This document shows positions 11,633 through 18,875 of a DNA stretch of 26,264 nt, in pieces. Within the stretch, counting starts at the first letter, position 1. Every line of letters starts with the position of its first letter. The stretch comes from a virus, in the IMG/VR virus record IMGVR_UViG_3300048588_000044, positions 1-26,264 of that record. One strand, written 5' to 3'. The notes below the pieces were generated by a model. That model worked only from the letters and a program-made list of their open reading frames with translations. It did not search any database and was not told the origin of the DNA. The translations under genes and the position numbers were made by a program.

Positions 11633-12540
11633 GCAAAACGGCAGCGTTCCCGAAGATATTAGCAATCGGGCACAAAGAAATCCTTACGCTTTTCGAAGGT
11701 GAGGTAGAGATTACAGAGAAACTTGACGGTTCACAGTTTTCATTTGGTAAGATAGATGGTGAAGTTATCACTCGCTCTAAGGGGCGTGAGTTCGCTGAAC
11801 CAGACAAGCTATTTAAGCCAGTATGGGAATATGTGCACTCGATAGCAGATAGGTTGCCAGAAGGCATTTGGTTCTACGGTGAAACACTCGGGACTCCAAG
11901 GCATTCAACTCTGGCGTATGACAGGACACCAAAGAACTTCTTTGCAATGTTCGGTGTTTATGTCATGGAAACACATGAGTTTCTAAACTACGATAGTATC
12001 GTGGAATGGAGCGAAAAACTTGATGTTGACCCTGTACCACTGTTATTCCGTGGTGAGATTAGTCAAGATAAAATCCTTGAAATGGTTGACGATACAGTTA
12101 GCTATCTCGGTGGACAGAAAATTGAAGGGGTGGTCGTAAAGGCTTACAAGCCCTGGCAATACCTAAGTCAGATACCATTAACGGTTATGGCTGGTAAGTA
12201 TGTTACTGAGGCATTCAAGGAAGTACACCAGAAAGATTGGTCTAAACTCAACACTGGCAAGGGTAAGTTTGATGTCTTGAAAGAGAACTATCGAACTGAA
12301 GCACGATGGAATAAAGCCATCCAGCACTTGCGAGAACGAGGAGAGTTAGACGGAAGTCCGAAGGATATTGGTGCTCTACTTAAAGAAGTCTACACAGACA
12401 TCGAAGAGGAAGAGTCAGAGAACATTAAGAACCAACTTTATAGCATCTACAAGGGTGATATAATGAAGTACGCCACTCATGGGTTAGCCCAGTGGTATAA
12501 AGAGAAATTAGTTAAAGGGGAAATCAATGGGGACAATTAG
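11629..12540 (+). CDS. RNA ligase, T4 Rnl2-like
   Basis: The 303-aa protein carries nucleotidyltransferase-ligase motifs in order. Motif I is EKLDGSQ with the adenylated Lys31, motif III is WFYGET near 81-86, and motif IIIa is FFAMFGVYV near 104. Motif IV is EGVVVKA near 166 and motif V is MAGKYV near 188. It seals 5'-phosphate to 3'-OH RNA ends using ATP. The C-terminal ~100 residues are helical. It overlaps the nucleotidyltransferase by ATGA. With the kinase-phosphatase at 14099 it would form an RNA-healing and sealing pair such as T4 uses to repair cleaved tRNAs. Confidence 0.88.
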   Translation: MSKTAAFPKILAIGHKEILTLFEGEVEITEKLDGSQFSFGKIDGEVITRSKGREFAEPDKLFKPVWEYVHSIADRLPEGIWFYGETLGTPRHSTLAYDRTPKNFFAMFGVYVMETHEFLNYDSIVEWSEKLDVDPVPLLFRGEISQDKILEMVDDTVSYLGGQKIEGVVVKAYKPWQYLSQIPLTVMAGKYVTEAFKEVHQKDWSKLNTGKGKFDVLKENYRTEARWNKAIQHLRERGELDGSPKDIGALLKEVYTDIEEEESENIKNQLYSIYKGDIMKYATHGLAQWYKEKLVKGEINGDN

Positions 12541-12841
12541 TAGAATTACAACTGATATGTTGTATGACAAAATACACGCTGCAGCAGAACGAGCAGCACC
12601 GCTGTTTTCACTATACGGTTGGACATACGGAGAACAGCGTACACCAACTCATAGTGAACTGGTGGACACAATAACACGACTAACCGATTCTGCACTAGAT
12701 TATTTCTACAAATCAGATGAAGAATATCGTGATGCAGAAGTAGGCTCGGGACGATTCAGTGTCCGAGTTAAAGAGTTCGAAGATGAAGTAACAGTAAGAA
12801 TAGTATTAGATTTGGGGGAGCACTCATGGTACAAAGCGTAG
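12527..12841 (+). CDS. hypothetical protein, 104 aa
   Basis: This soluble protein has a helical first half (TDMLYDKIHAAAERAAPLF) and a beta-rich second half (RFSVRVKEFEDEVTVRIVLDL). It starts inside the end of the RNA ligase gene with GGGGAAATC upstream and overlaps the next gene by 16 nt. No family is recognised. An operon position next to RNA-repair genes is the only functional hint. Confidence 0.6.
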   Translation: MGTISRITTDMLYDKIHAAAERAAPLFSLYGWTYGEQRTPTHSELVDTITRLTDSALDYFYKSDEEYRDAEVGSGRFSVRVKEFEDEVTVRIVLDLGEHSWYKA

Positions 12842-13365
12842 AACAAGTATTGGAAGAACGTGGAACACGTTACGGAGTTTTTATGGGACAGGCACGAATA
12901 GCACAATCACTTCACATAGTCCTTCGACAGGGTATGGAGATGGCTGGCAAGAATACATTCGACTTTGCACCAGATGAACTTGAGGCAATGCACATGATTG
13001 TCAATAAGATTGCTCGAATCTACAATGGTGATAATCACTATTCAGATTCATGGAGAGACATAGCAGGTTACGCTACACTTGTGGCTGACAGACTCGACAA
13101 CGACACACAAGAACAGAAACGTTTAGCCGACATGAAGGAGCAATATGAACGAAACAGAACTCCAGAACAAATTAAAGCTGATAGAGGCTGCGATGAAGGA
13201 TGCGACTGTGCCACAGAGCCAACAGCTGCAGAACCTGGAAGCGATAATCGACCCACAGGACAGCCTGAATTGCGAAGGTTGCCAGTAGGGTTAGAGGTGC
13301 AAGATGGAATCCATAACTCGACCTCAGAAACCCAACCTGGAGTACCAGGAACACCTAGACAGTAA
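12826..13365 (+). CDS. DUF6378-like phage protein with a long low-complexity tail
   Basis: Residues about 5-95 match a phage family of unknown function. ERGTRYGVF is followed by a helical stretch, then DELEAMHMIVNKIARIYNGD and YSDSWRDIAGYATLVADRL. After about residue 105 the sequence changes to a Pro/Thr/Glu/Gly-rich tail with a CDEGCDC cluster, unusual for the family. The DNA under this tail is also open in the +1 frame, with its own ribosome-binding site (13145-13288), and then holds the 13304 gene. The tail may have arisen by loss of the original stop. GGGGGAG lies upstream of the start. Confidence 0.75.
   Translation: MVQSVEQVLEERGTRYGVFMGQARIAQSLHIVLRQGMEMAGKNTFDFAPDELEAMHMIVNKIARIYNGDNHYSDSWRDIAGYATLVADRLDNDTQEQKRLADMKEQYERNRTPEQIKADRGCDEGCDCATEPTAAEPGSDNRPTGQPELRRLPVGLEVQDGIHNSTSETQPGVPGTPRQ
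13145..13288 (+). CDS. candidate overprinted ORF inside the DUF6378-like gene, 47 aa
   Basis: AAGGAG (13135-13140) lies four bases before an ATG that opens 47 codons in the +1 frame. The product (MNETELQNKLKLIEAAMKDA...) is a plausible amphipathic helix ending in NCEGCQ. The codons lean to CAG, CTG and GCG, unlike neighbours, which argues against long coding history. It is thus either a young overlapping gene or a chance frame. The next gene (13304) is in the same frame after two TAG codons. Confidence 0.35.
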   Translation: MNETELQNKLKLIEAAMKDATVPQSQQLQNLEAIIDPQDSLNCEGCQ

Positions 13366-13498
13366 CGGAGTACTTGTCAGGAGTTTAACACCAGAATCCG
13401 AGCAAGTGTGGTCACGTTATTTACACGCAGACTACCTTGCTAGGGTTGCAATATATAGGAGTTTACATGAAGAAGAACAAGAAGTTTCCAGTACCTAA
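13304..13498 (+). CDS. hypothetical protein, 64 aa
   Basis: The ATG at 13304, with AGAGGTGC upstream, opens a 64-aa frame. It overlaps the tail of the DUF6378-like gene by 62 nt and the next small gene by 32 nt. The product is acidic with a helical C-terminal half (SEQVWSRYLHADYLARVAIYRSLHEEEQE). No known domain is recognised. The large overlaps on both sides lower confidence, but the frame after 13365 is the only one open there. Confidence 0.5.
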   Translation: MESITRPQKPNLEYQEHLDSNGVLVRSLTPESEQVWSRYLHADYLARVAIYRSLHEEEQEVSST

Positions 13499-13601
13499 TG
13501 TCGTATATTCGATTGCGTCAAAGGGAGCTGCCTGGTTTCACTTTCCATTTAACACTGGCGAGAATAAAAGAAAACTTGAAGAATTAAAGAAAGCACTATA
13601 A
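13467..13601 (+). CDS. small basic protein, 44 aa
   Basis: ATAGGAGTTTAC gives a clear ribosome-binding site before the ATG. The product is Lys-rich at both ends with an aromatic centre (AAWFHFPFNTGENKRKLEELKKAL). Its stop lies one base before the next gene. No family is recognised, but translation signals and packing support it. Confidence 0.5.
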   Translation: MKKNKKFPVPNVVYSIASKGAAWFHFPFNTGENKRKLEELKKAL

Positions 13602-13602
13602 T

Positions 13603-14112
13603 ATGGCAAAGCACGAGTCCCTGATTGGTAACAAGTATGGGAAACTAGAAGTGGTAAGATTACATGACCGCAAAAGCGGTAAAATACGTTGGCAATGTCT
13701 CTGTGACTGTGGTAACACAGCCTACGTTATGAGCAACAACCTCAAGAAGCCTGGCGGTACTAAGTCATGCGGTTGTATCGGTATAGAAAGATTGAAGGGT
13801 ATGCTTGGCGAAAACAGCCCCACATGGAAAGGTGGCAGGTTCATCGACAGCGGTGGCTATGTTAATGTATATAAACCACAACACCCTAACGCAAAAAGCT
13901 CTGGGTATATCCGAGAACACAGGTTTATAATGTCAGAGATGCTCGAAAGACCGCTTACAGAAGATGAAAATGTTCATCATAAGAATGGTGACAAAACTGA
14001 CAACACTCCCAATAACCTTGAATTATGGAACACCTCACAACCATCTGGTCAGAGAGTCCAAGACAAGGTAAAATGGGCTAAAGAAATATTGGAGTTATAT
14101 GGAAGAAGTTAA
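13603..14112 (+). CDS. HNH endonuclease with N-terminal zinc-ribbon-like module
   Basis: Residues 1-60 hold GNKYGKLEVV, a cysteine set (Cys32, 34, 36) and CGC (56-58), the lead module often seen in phage HNH/AP2-type homing enzymes. A short GENSPTWKGG linker follows. The C-terminal HNH has EHRFIMSEMLERPL (His106), NVHHKNGDKTDN (His125-His126) and NNLELW (Asn138). It probably cuts DNA at a specific site and spreads by homing. It overlaps the Pnk gene by 14 nt, so it lies between the RNA ligase and the kinase genes without disrupting them. Confidence 0.85.
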   Translation: MAKHESLIGNKYGKLEVVRLHDRKSGKIRWQCLCDCGNTAYVMSNNLKKPGGTKSCGCIGIERLKGMLGENSPTWKGGRFIDSGGYVNVYKPQHPNAKSSGYIREHRFIMSEMLERPLTEDENVHHKNGDKTDNTPNNLELWNTSQPSGQRVQDKVKWAKEILELYGRS

Positions 14113-15016
14113 AGAGAGTATAGTAGCGACAAAGAAACCTCAAGTTACTAAGAATCCGAAGTTACTCTGTCTCAGGGGGCTGCCTGGTTCTGGTAAAACC
14201 ACTTATGCTCGAGAGTTAGCAAACAAAGGGTGGGTTCGTGTGAACAAAGATGACTTACGAGCCATGCTGAACAACGGTAAGTTCAGTAAACAAAACGAAT
14301 CATACGTGATTGCGTTGCGAGATGAGATTATCATTTCGTCACTAGTACAGGGAAAGAACGTGGTAGTCGATGACACCAACCTTGACCCTAAACACTTGAT
14401 AGCATTTGAGTCTATCGCTGGTGAGTTCCTGGCAGACTTCGAGATTCGATTCTTCGACACAGATGTTCAGGAATGTATCAGACGTAATAAACTACGTGAG
14501 CATCCAGTACCAGAGAAGGTAATTTATACTATGTATGAACGCTACCTAAATCCTCCAGTACCACCAGTTGCTTACGATGACAATTTAGAAGAGTGTCTGA
14601 TTGTAGATATTGACGGAACACTAGCACACATCGCAGATGGTCGCAGTCCTTATGACGCAAGCCGAGCTATGAACGATGCACTAGATGAGAACGTTGCTCT
14701 ACACGTAGCTATGATGTACAATCATGGATACAAGATAATCATTGTCAGTGGTCGTCACGAAGAACATCGTGAGGTTACGGAAGAATGGTTGAAACTACAC
14801 AATGTGCAGTACGATGAACTTTACACACGCCTGGAAACAGATGTTGATGAAAATGGCAATCGTCTTGATGATACTCTCGTAAAAGAACGTATCTATAACA
14901 CTCACATCAAGGGAAGATTCAATGTTAAATACGCATTGGATGACCGTAATAGGGTAGTCAACAAGTGGAGAAGCCTTGGCATAACCTGTTGGCAGGTAGC
15001 ACCAGGTAACTTCTAA
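14099..15016 (+). CDS. polynucleotide 5'-kinase/3'-phosphatase, T4 Pnk-like
   Basis: The 305-aa protein has an N-terminal P-loop kinase (GLPGSGKTT, residues 27-35; VNKDDLRAML and VVDDTNLD follow). A C-terminal HAD phosphatase has the DxDGT motif (LIVDIDGTLAH near 168-178), IIVSGRHEE and a YALDDR acidic end motif. The domain order and length match T4 Pnk. It converts 2',3'-cyclic or 3'-phosphate and 5'-OH ends, as left by anticodon nucleases, into ligatable ends. Together with the Rnl2-type ligase it can form an RNA-repair pathway. The extra N-terminal ~20 residues are basic. Confidence 0.92.
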   Translation: MEEVKESIVATKKPQVTKNPKLLCLRGLPGSGKTTYARELANKGWVRVNKDDLRAMLNNGKFSKQNESYVIALRDEIIISSLVQGKNVVVDDTNLDPKHLIAFESIAGEFLADFEIRFFDTDVQECIRRNKLREHPVPEKVIYTMYERYLNPPVPPVAYDDNLEECLIVDIDGTLAHIADGRSPYDASRAMNDALDENVALHVAMMYNHGYKIIIVSGRHEEHREVTEEWLKLHNVQYDELYTRLETDVDENGNRLDDTLVKERIYNTHIKGRFNVKYALDDRNRVVNKWRSLGITCWQVAPGNF

Positions 15017-15294
15017 TGAGTAAACTCCAGGAATCCTTAAAGAAAAGGGATAAGTATGGTGCTATACTCAATCCTGGAGATATATGCGTTTGGGGTAGTA
15101 AGGCAGGTGCAATCATTTGTATCTATGCTGGAACTGCCCCAGGTGGCATGACAGGTCGTTATGGTTCATTCCACACGCCTGTTGGTCTCAAGAGTATAGC
15201 ATATAAAAATATCGTGGTAGCCTATGATTCAATGGGTAAACGAGTAATCAACCATGATATAACGAAACGACTAATGAGAGAGTTTTATGGATAA
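15016..15294 (+). CDS. hypothetical protein, 92 aa
   Basis: The start overlaps the Pnk stop by one base (TAATG), so the two are coupled. The protein is beta-rich with LNPGDICVWGSKAGAIICIY and GRYGSFHTPVGLKSIAYKNIVV, which may form a small barrel. No family is recognised. It ends inside the methyltransferase start. Confidence 0.6.
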   Translation: MSKLQESLKKRDKYGAILNPGDICVWGSKAGAIICIYAGTAPGGMTGRYGSFHTPVGLKSIAYKNIVVAYDSMGKRVINHDITKRLMREFYG

Positions 15295-15844
15295 ACAATA
15301 CACAACAGACTGGCTAACACCATTTCTACCGATTTGGGATAAGCTACTAACACCACTAGAAGACGGTGGTAATGTACTAGAAGTTGGTACATACGAGGGT
15401 CGAGCAGCTTGCCATTTGCTGTATGCCTACCCAGACATTCACATTGATGTGCTTGATAACTTTGTTGATACATACAATGAAGGTTTCGAAGCTCGATTTG
15501 ATTCGAACATCGCTGAATATGAAGGACGTTTCACTAAGATTACTGGCGACAGTAAAGTAGAACTTCCTCGATTACTTGCAGAAGGTAAGAAGTATAAGTT
15601 CATCTATATTGATGGAGACCACAGCTACGAAGGCGTAAAGCCAGACCTCGAAGCATGTTGGGAAATGTTAGAACCAGGTGGTTTACTATTCCTAGACGAT
15701 TACAACGACCACTTGCGAGAGAACCCTTTCAAGTTTGGAGTTGATAGTGCAGTCAACGAGTTCTTCTTAGGACGCACAGACTTTAAGCTCGAATCTAACG
15801 TACACACTGACTACCAGTTCTACGTTAGGAAAAGCAATGACTAA
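15287..15844 (+). CDS. class I SAM-dependent methyltransferase
   Basis: The 185-aa protein has motif I VLEVGTYEGRAACHLL near residue 30, an acidic loop at LDNF, then FIYIDGDHSYEGVKPDLEACWEMLEPGGLLFLDDY, typical of the Methyltransf_24 group. This group often acts on small molecules or sugars. It is directly followed, with overlap, by a glycosyltransferase gene, so the likely substrate is a glycan or modified nucleobase precursor (inference). ATGG start within the end of the previous gene. Confidence 0.82.
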   Translation: MDKQYTTDWLTPFLPIWDKLLTPLEDGGNVLEVGTYEGRAACHLLYAYPDIHIDVLDNFVDTYNEGFEARFDSNIAEYEGRFTKITGDSKVELPRLLAEGKKYKFIYIDGDHSYEGVKPDLEACWEMLEPGGLLFLDDYNDHLRENPFKFGVDSAVNEFFLGRTDFKLESNVHTDYQFYVRKSND

Positions 15845-16880
15845 GGTCGGCATATTCTACGAGAACCCATTCAGGGCAGGTGGTACAGAGACATGGATTC
15901 TCAACATCTGCCTTGTGTATAAGGATAAATATGATATTACTATATATTATCCCGATAACCTGCACATTGGCGAAAACGTTGCTAAGGGAGCGTATGACCG
16001 TCTTGCACAGATGGTTAAGCTAGTACCAGTATCGACAGAACGCATCAAGGTTGATGTAGCAGTATTCGCATTTGATTACTTTCATTTACCACTAGTAGAA
16101 GCAGATAAGAAGATACTGTTCATACATCCAGGCAATGGTCACGGTGCTCATGCTAGAAATGTAGAGGCATACTCAGACTTCGATGAAGTTGTTGGAGTTA
16201 GCCAGTATACGGTTGACAAGATGGCTAAGTGGTGTCCTGGACTCAAGGTAACAAGAGTGTATAACCCAGTACCAGAACAAGAGCTACGATTCATTTCGTT
16301 ATCACGTTCTGCTAAGGACAAGGGTTGGACACGGATGAAAAGACTTGCAACAGCATTGCATAAACGTGGAGTTAAGTTCAGATGGGATGTCTATACAGAC
16401 TACCAAGGCGTACACACATGTAAGTATATGAACTTCTGCAAACCTACGATACATGCTATTGATAAGTTACGAGAAGCAGATTTCCTAGTGCAAATGTCAG
16501 ATTATGAGTCGTTCGGTTACTCTATGGTCGAGGGGTTACAGTACGCAAAGTTAGTCATAACTGATATTGAGATATTACCAGAAATGGGTGTAAATAAAAA
16601 CAACGCTGTAATAGTTCCGCTAAAAAAAGCAAACTACGACAACGTTGTGGATGACATTTTGTCAAGGACGTATAAACCACCACAGACAGATTATGCTGTG
16701 ATATTTGGTGAACCGTCTAAGATTAAAGAGTCAGATAGAATTAAGGTAAAGAATACAACAGACCAAGACCATCTCATTGCAGACCAGGATTACTGGGTTG
16801 AAGAGGGAAGTGTGACGTTTGTGTATGACACGAAAGATGCTCGAGATTTAATCGAGAAGAAAGTATTAAAGGAGTTATAA
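15837..16880 (+). CDS. GT-B fold glycosyltransferase (family 4-like)
   Basis: This 347-aa protein begins with a Rossmann domain (VGIFYENPFRAGGTETWILNI) carrying the N-terminal GGTE loop seen in family 4 enzymes. Its C-terminal domain has LVQMSDYESFGYSMVEGLQYAKLVITDIEILPEMG, with the E-x7-E donor-binding motif (ESFGYSMVE). It transfers a sugar from a nucleotide donor. Phages use such enzymes to glycosylate DNA bases, virion proteins or host surface sugars. It overlaps the methyltransferase by 8 nt. The last ~60 residues are charged and less conserved. Confidence 0.85.
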   Translation: MTKVGIFYENPFRAGGTETWILNICLVYKDKYDITIYYPDNLHIGENVAKGAYDRLAQMVKLVPVSTERIKVDVAVFAFDYFHLPLVEADKKILFIHPGNGHGAHARNVEAYSDFDEVVGVSQYTVDKMAKWCPGLKVTRVYNPVPEQELRFISLSRSAKDKGWTRMKRLATALHKRGVKFRWDVYTDYQGVHTCKYMNFCKPTIHAIDKLREADFLVQMSDYESFGYSMVEGLQYAKLVITDIEILPEMGVNKNNAVIVPLKKANYDNVVDDILSRTYKPPQTDYAVIFGEPSKIKESDRIKVKNTTDQDHLIADQDYWVEEGSVTFVYDTKDARDLIEKKVLKEL

Positions 16881-16881
16881 G

Positions 16882-17466
16882 ATGAAGTACAAATTAGTTA
16901 AAGTAGACGAACTAGAAGAGCTATTACAAAAGGCTCGTGAAGTTAAACGCAATGAGCGTGATGAAGCATACGAAAGTGGTTACGATGATGCAACTGCAGA
17001 ATACGAAGCACAAGTAGAAGAGCTTGAAGAGACAGTAGATGAGCAAAAAGCAACAATCAAGTCTAAGAATCGTAAGATTAGTGAACTTGAAGCTGAAGTA
17101 GAAGTTCTTAAAAAGAATCAGACCGATGCACGTAAGCTAGTAGAAAGCCGTATCGAAAACGAAACCACTAGTTCTGAATTGTCAAGCCGACAAAGCCGAA
17201 TCTACAAGCGTGAAGAAGCTCTTGACAAACGAGAAGAAGAGTTGAATGCTCGTGAGACCAGTGAAGACGACAAGCGATACAAAGAAGGTTACGCTGATGG
17301 TGTCTCTGATGGTGTACGCAAGATTGGTGAGATTACTGCAGCTGACCGTAAGGACGCTATGGATGTCGCTAAGATTTCCGCAGCTAGTCACAGCAACAGC
17401 GAAACAGTAAAGGCGGTGCTCGATGGCAAAGTTGAAACCAGTCTTAAAGACAAGAAAGCTAAATAG
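16882..17466 (+). CDS. coiled-coil protein, 194 aa
   Basis: AAAGGAGTTATAAG gives a strong ribosome-binding site, one predicted to pair with the sRNA from 3390-3310. Residues about 45-85 and 110-135 form long coiled coils. Two YxxGYxxA/G motifs occur (AYESGYDDATAEY near 30; RYKEGYADGVSDG near 137), like that in the 68-aa protein at 3105. The product is strongly charged with a disordered C-terminus. It may be a structural or scaffold-type protein, but no family is recognised. Confidence 0.7.
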   Translation: MKYKLVKVDELEELLQKAREVKRNERDEAYESGYDDATAEYEAQVEELEETVDEQKATIKSKNRKISELEAEVEVLKKNQTDARKLVESRIENETTSSELSSRQSRIYKREEALDKREEELNARETSEDDKRYKEGYADGVSDGVRKIGEITAADRKDAMDVAKISAASHSNSETVKAVLDGKVETSLKDKKAK

Positions 17467-18043
17467 TTTACCGTCAGACCTAAAGTCAATAGCGGAAGAG
17501 CTAATCATTGCCAAGTTTGGTGATGAAGCAGTAGTTAAGAAGGTTGTCAAGAAGGAGGTAAAAAGAGCTAAAAGCTCTTCCTCCTTTCCAGGATTTGATG
17601 AGTTCCGTCAAGAGTATACAGTCGGATTCGACATGGGACGTGAAAGCGTTACAACAGTTGATGAACGATTCGTTGGCTCTTCAATATCAGCCCTCCATGA
17701 AATGGTTGCTGCCACCAGACGTGAGCCAGGAGTCGATAGACGAATTGATTTCCACTCCAGGAGCAGTTATTTCGTTACCCCGATTACCAGAGCCGATACT
17801 AGAGCCTTTCGAGATGCAATTCAACGACTTGACTATGAGAATGCTCCAAACCATAAACGTAGAGCGTCCGTCTCGCCCGATTTCGCTAGGGAGCTTCTAA
17901 ATCATCCAGATTTTAGATACTTCGCAGGCTACAGGGATGACAGGTACAGAGGATATAGATATGGAAATTACATCGGAGAACTGTTCGGAGTACCAATCTT
18001 CGCAGTAGAAGGTGTACATCCAGAAATAATAGCAGAAGGATAA
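17423..18043 (+). CDS. hypothetical protein, 206 aa
   Basis: The ATG at 17423 overlaps the previous gene by 44 nt with GGCGGTGC upstream. The N-terminal ~50 residues are Lys-rich. A helical region with EYTVGFDMG follows (again a YxxGFxxG motif), then an Arg-rich middle, and a C-terminal YRYGNYIGELFGVPIFAVEG segment that looks beta-structured. I do not recognise a family. A 101-codon frame in +1 overlaps the middle, but this frame shows the stronger purine-first codon bias. A strong hairpin lies at 17552-17586 in the mRNA. Confidence 0.65.
   Translation: MAKLKPVLKTRKLNSLPSDLKSIAEELIIAKFGDEAVVKKVVKKEVKRAKSSSSFPGFDEFRQEYTVGFDMGRESVTTVDERFVGSSISALHEMVAATRREPGVDRRIDFHSRSSYFVTPITRADTRAFRDAIQRLDYENAPNHKRRASVSPDFARELLNHPDFRYFAGYRDDRYRGYRYGNYIGELFGVPIFAVEGVHPEIIAEG
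17552..17586 (+). other. strong intragenic RNA hairpin masking an AAGGAGG
   Basis: AAGGAGG (17552-17558) pairs with CCTCCTT (17580-17586), and AAGAGC (17563-17568) pairs with GCTCTT (17574-17579). This gives 13 perfect base pairs with one 4-nt bulge and a 5-nt loop. It lies within the coding sequence at KEVKRAKSSSS. No U tract follows, so it is not a terminator. Confidence 0.6.
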
Positions 18044-18045
18044 AG

Positions 18046-18279
18046 ATGATACCACAAGAACCATTTAGCGTAGAAGAAGCACAACGCATTCGAGAAGAGC
18101 TACTAGCTCCAGCCTACAAAGCACTCGAAGCATTAGCAGAAACTATGCCACTGCACGGTCAACAACTGACCTTTGCAAAGAATCATGTTCGCCTTGCGTT
18201 CATGGAACTAGGTTTTGGAATGGCATTAACGAATGGTTTAGACCCACTCGCTAATAAAGTCAAACCAAGATTTGAGTAA
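18046..18279 (+). CDS. hypothetical protein, 77 aa, last gene of the forward block
   Basis: The protein is helical and acidic (EEAQRIREELLAPAYKALEALAETM; HVRLAFMELGFGMALTNGLDPL), with pattern of two or three amphipathic helices. AAGGATAAAG precedes the ATG. It is followed immediately by the bidirectional terminator, marking the end of rightward transcription. No family is recognised. Confidence 0.65.
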   Translation: MIPQEPFSVEEAQRIREELLAPAYKALEALAETMPLHGQQLTFAKNHVRLAFMELGFGMALTNGLDPLANKVKPRFE

Positions 18280-18281
18280 AT

Positions 18282-18315
18282 AAAAAAGACACTCCGTAAT
18301 GGGGTGTCTTTTTTT
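18282..18315. terminator. bidirectional Rho-independent terminator between convergent blocks
   Basis: AGACACTCC and GGGGTGTCT form a 9-bp stem (one G-U) with a 5-nt loop. It is flanked by an A run on the left and a T run on the right, so each strand has a U tract. It ends the forward block after 18279 and the leftward lysis genes after 18321. Confidence 0.92.
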
Positions 18316-18320
18316 GTTGC

Positions 18321-18875
18321 TTAAAAGGGCAACAGACCTTTGACTGGAGTCGCTGGATTCTCGTGAATCGAACGGTCAATAGACTTGAGCACTAATAGAA
18401 TAGTACCACCTAGTGAACCACCGAGACTTGGATTATCCGTCAACACAGTAATCAGAATACCTGGTACTGCAAAGACTAAGAGCCTAGCTGCTTCCAGGAG
18501 TGCTTTCTTAAATACTTTCGTATTCACAGTTGTCTCCTTGTTTAATACCCCATCTTCCGTATCTCGCCCCTGTGGTTGGACAGGATTAGGCGTTGTAGGT
18601 ACTAAAGGTGATAATGTATCAACCTCAGTATTTAGAGTGGGCTGTTCTGGACTTTCTTCTTGAGGTGCTTCAGAGGTAATCTCCGCAGTACCGAAGTAAA
18701 TCACTTTATTTTTAGGGTGGGTTGTCTTATCGCTAACGATTTGACCATCTACCCGAGTAATAATGCGAACGCCATCTACACCATCTTCAATGACTTCCTC
18801 GTACCCCTGTGGCTTATCACCATAGGGAATACGATTAGTCTCAAATGGGATGACTTGTTTTTCAACGTCTTCCAT
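18321..18875 (-). CDS. G5-domain protein with C-terminal holin-like membrane helices
   Basis: I chose the ATG at 18875 because it overlaps the endolysin stop (TAATG). The 184-aa product starts with a G5-like domain (residues about 3-65: VIPFETNRIPYGDKPQG, EDGVDGVRIITRVDGQIV, NKVIYFGT). G5 domains are surface modules, often with peptidoglycan or glycan binding. A Pro/Thr-rich linker follows (about 70-115), then two hydrophobic segments (LLVFAVPGILITVLT; LGGSLGGTILLVLKSI) like a two-helix phage holin. It lies last in the lysis group. It may be a holin with an outward or wall-binding domain. The combination is unusual. Confidence 0.7.
   Translation of the reverse strand: MEDVEKQVIPFETNRIPYGDKPQGYEEVIEDGVDGVRIITRVDGQIVSDKTTHPKNKVIYFGTAEITSEAPQEESPEQPTLNTEVDTLSPLVPTTPNPVQPQGRDTEDGVLNKETTVNTKVFKKALLEAARLLVFAVPGILITVLTDNPSLGGSLGGTILLVLKSIDRSIHENPATPVKGLLPF

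Noticed and set aside
12452-12465. TGATATAAT extended -10 match within the RNA ligase gene
   Set aside because: No -35-like hexamer lies 16-18 bp upstream, and the sequence is inside a coding region.
17595-17900. 101-codon +1 frame inside the 206-aa gene
   Set aside because: The product looks protein-like, but codon first positions are less purine-rich than in the main frame, and the main frame has a conserved-looking C-terminal segment. I keep the main frame and mention the hairpin upstream.
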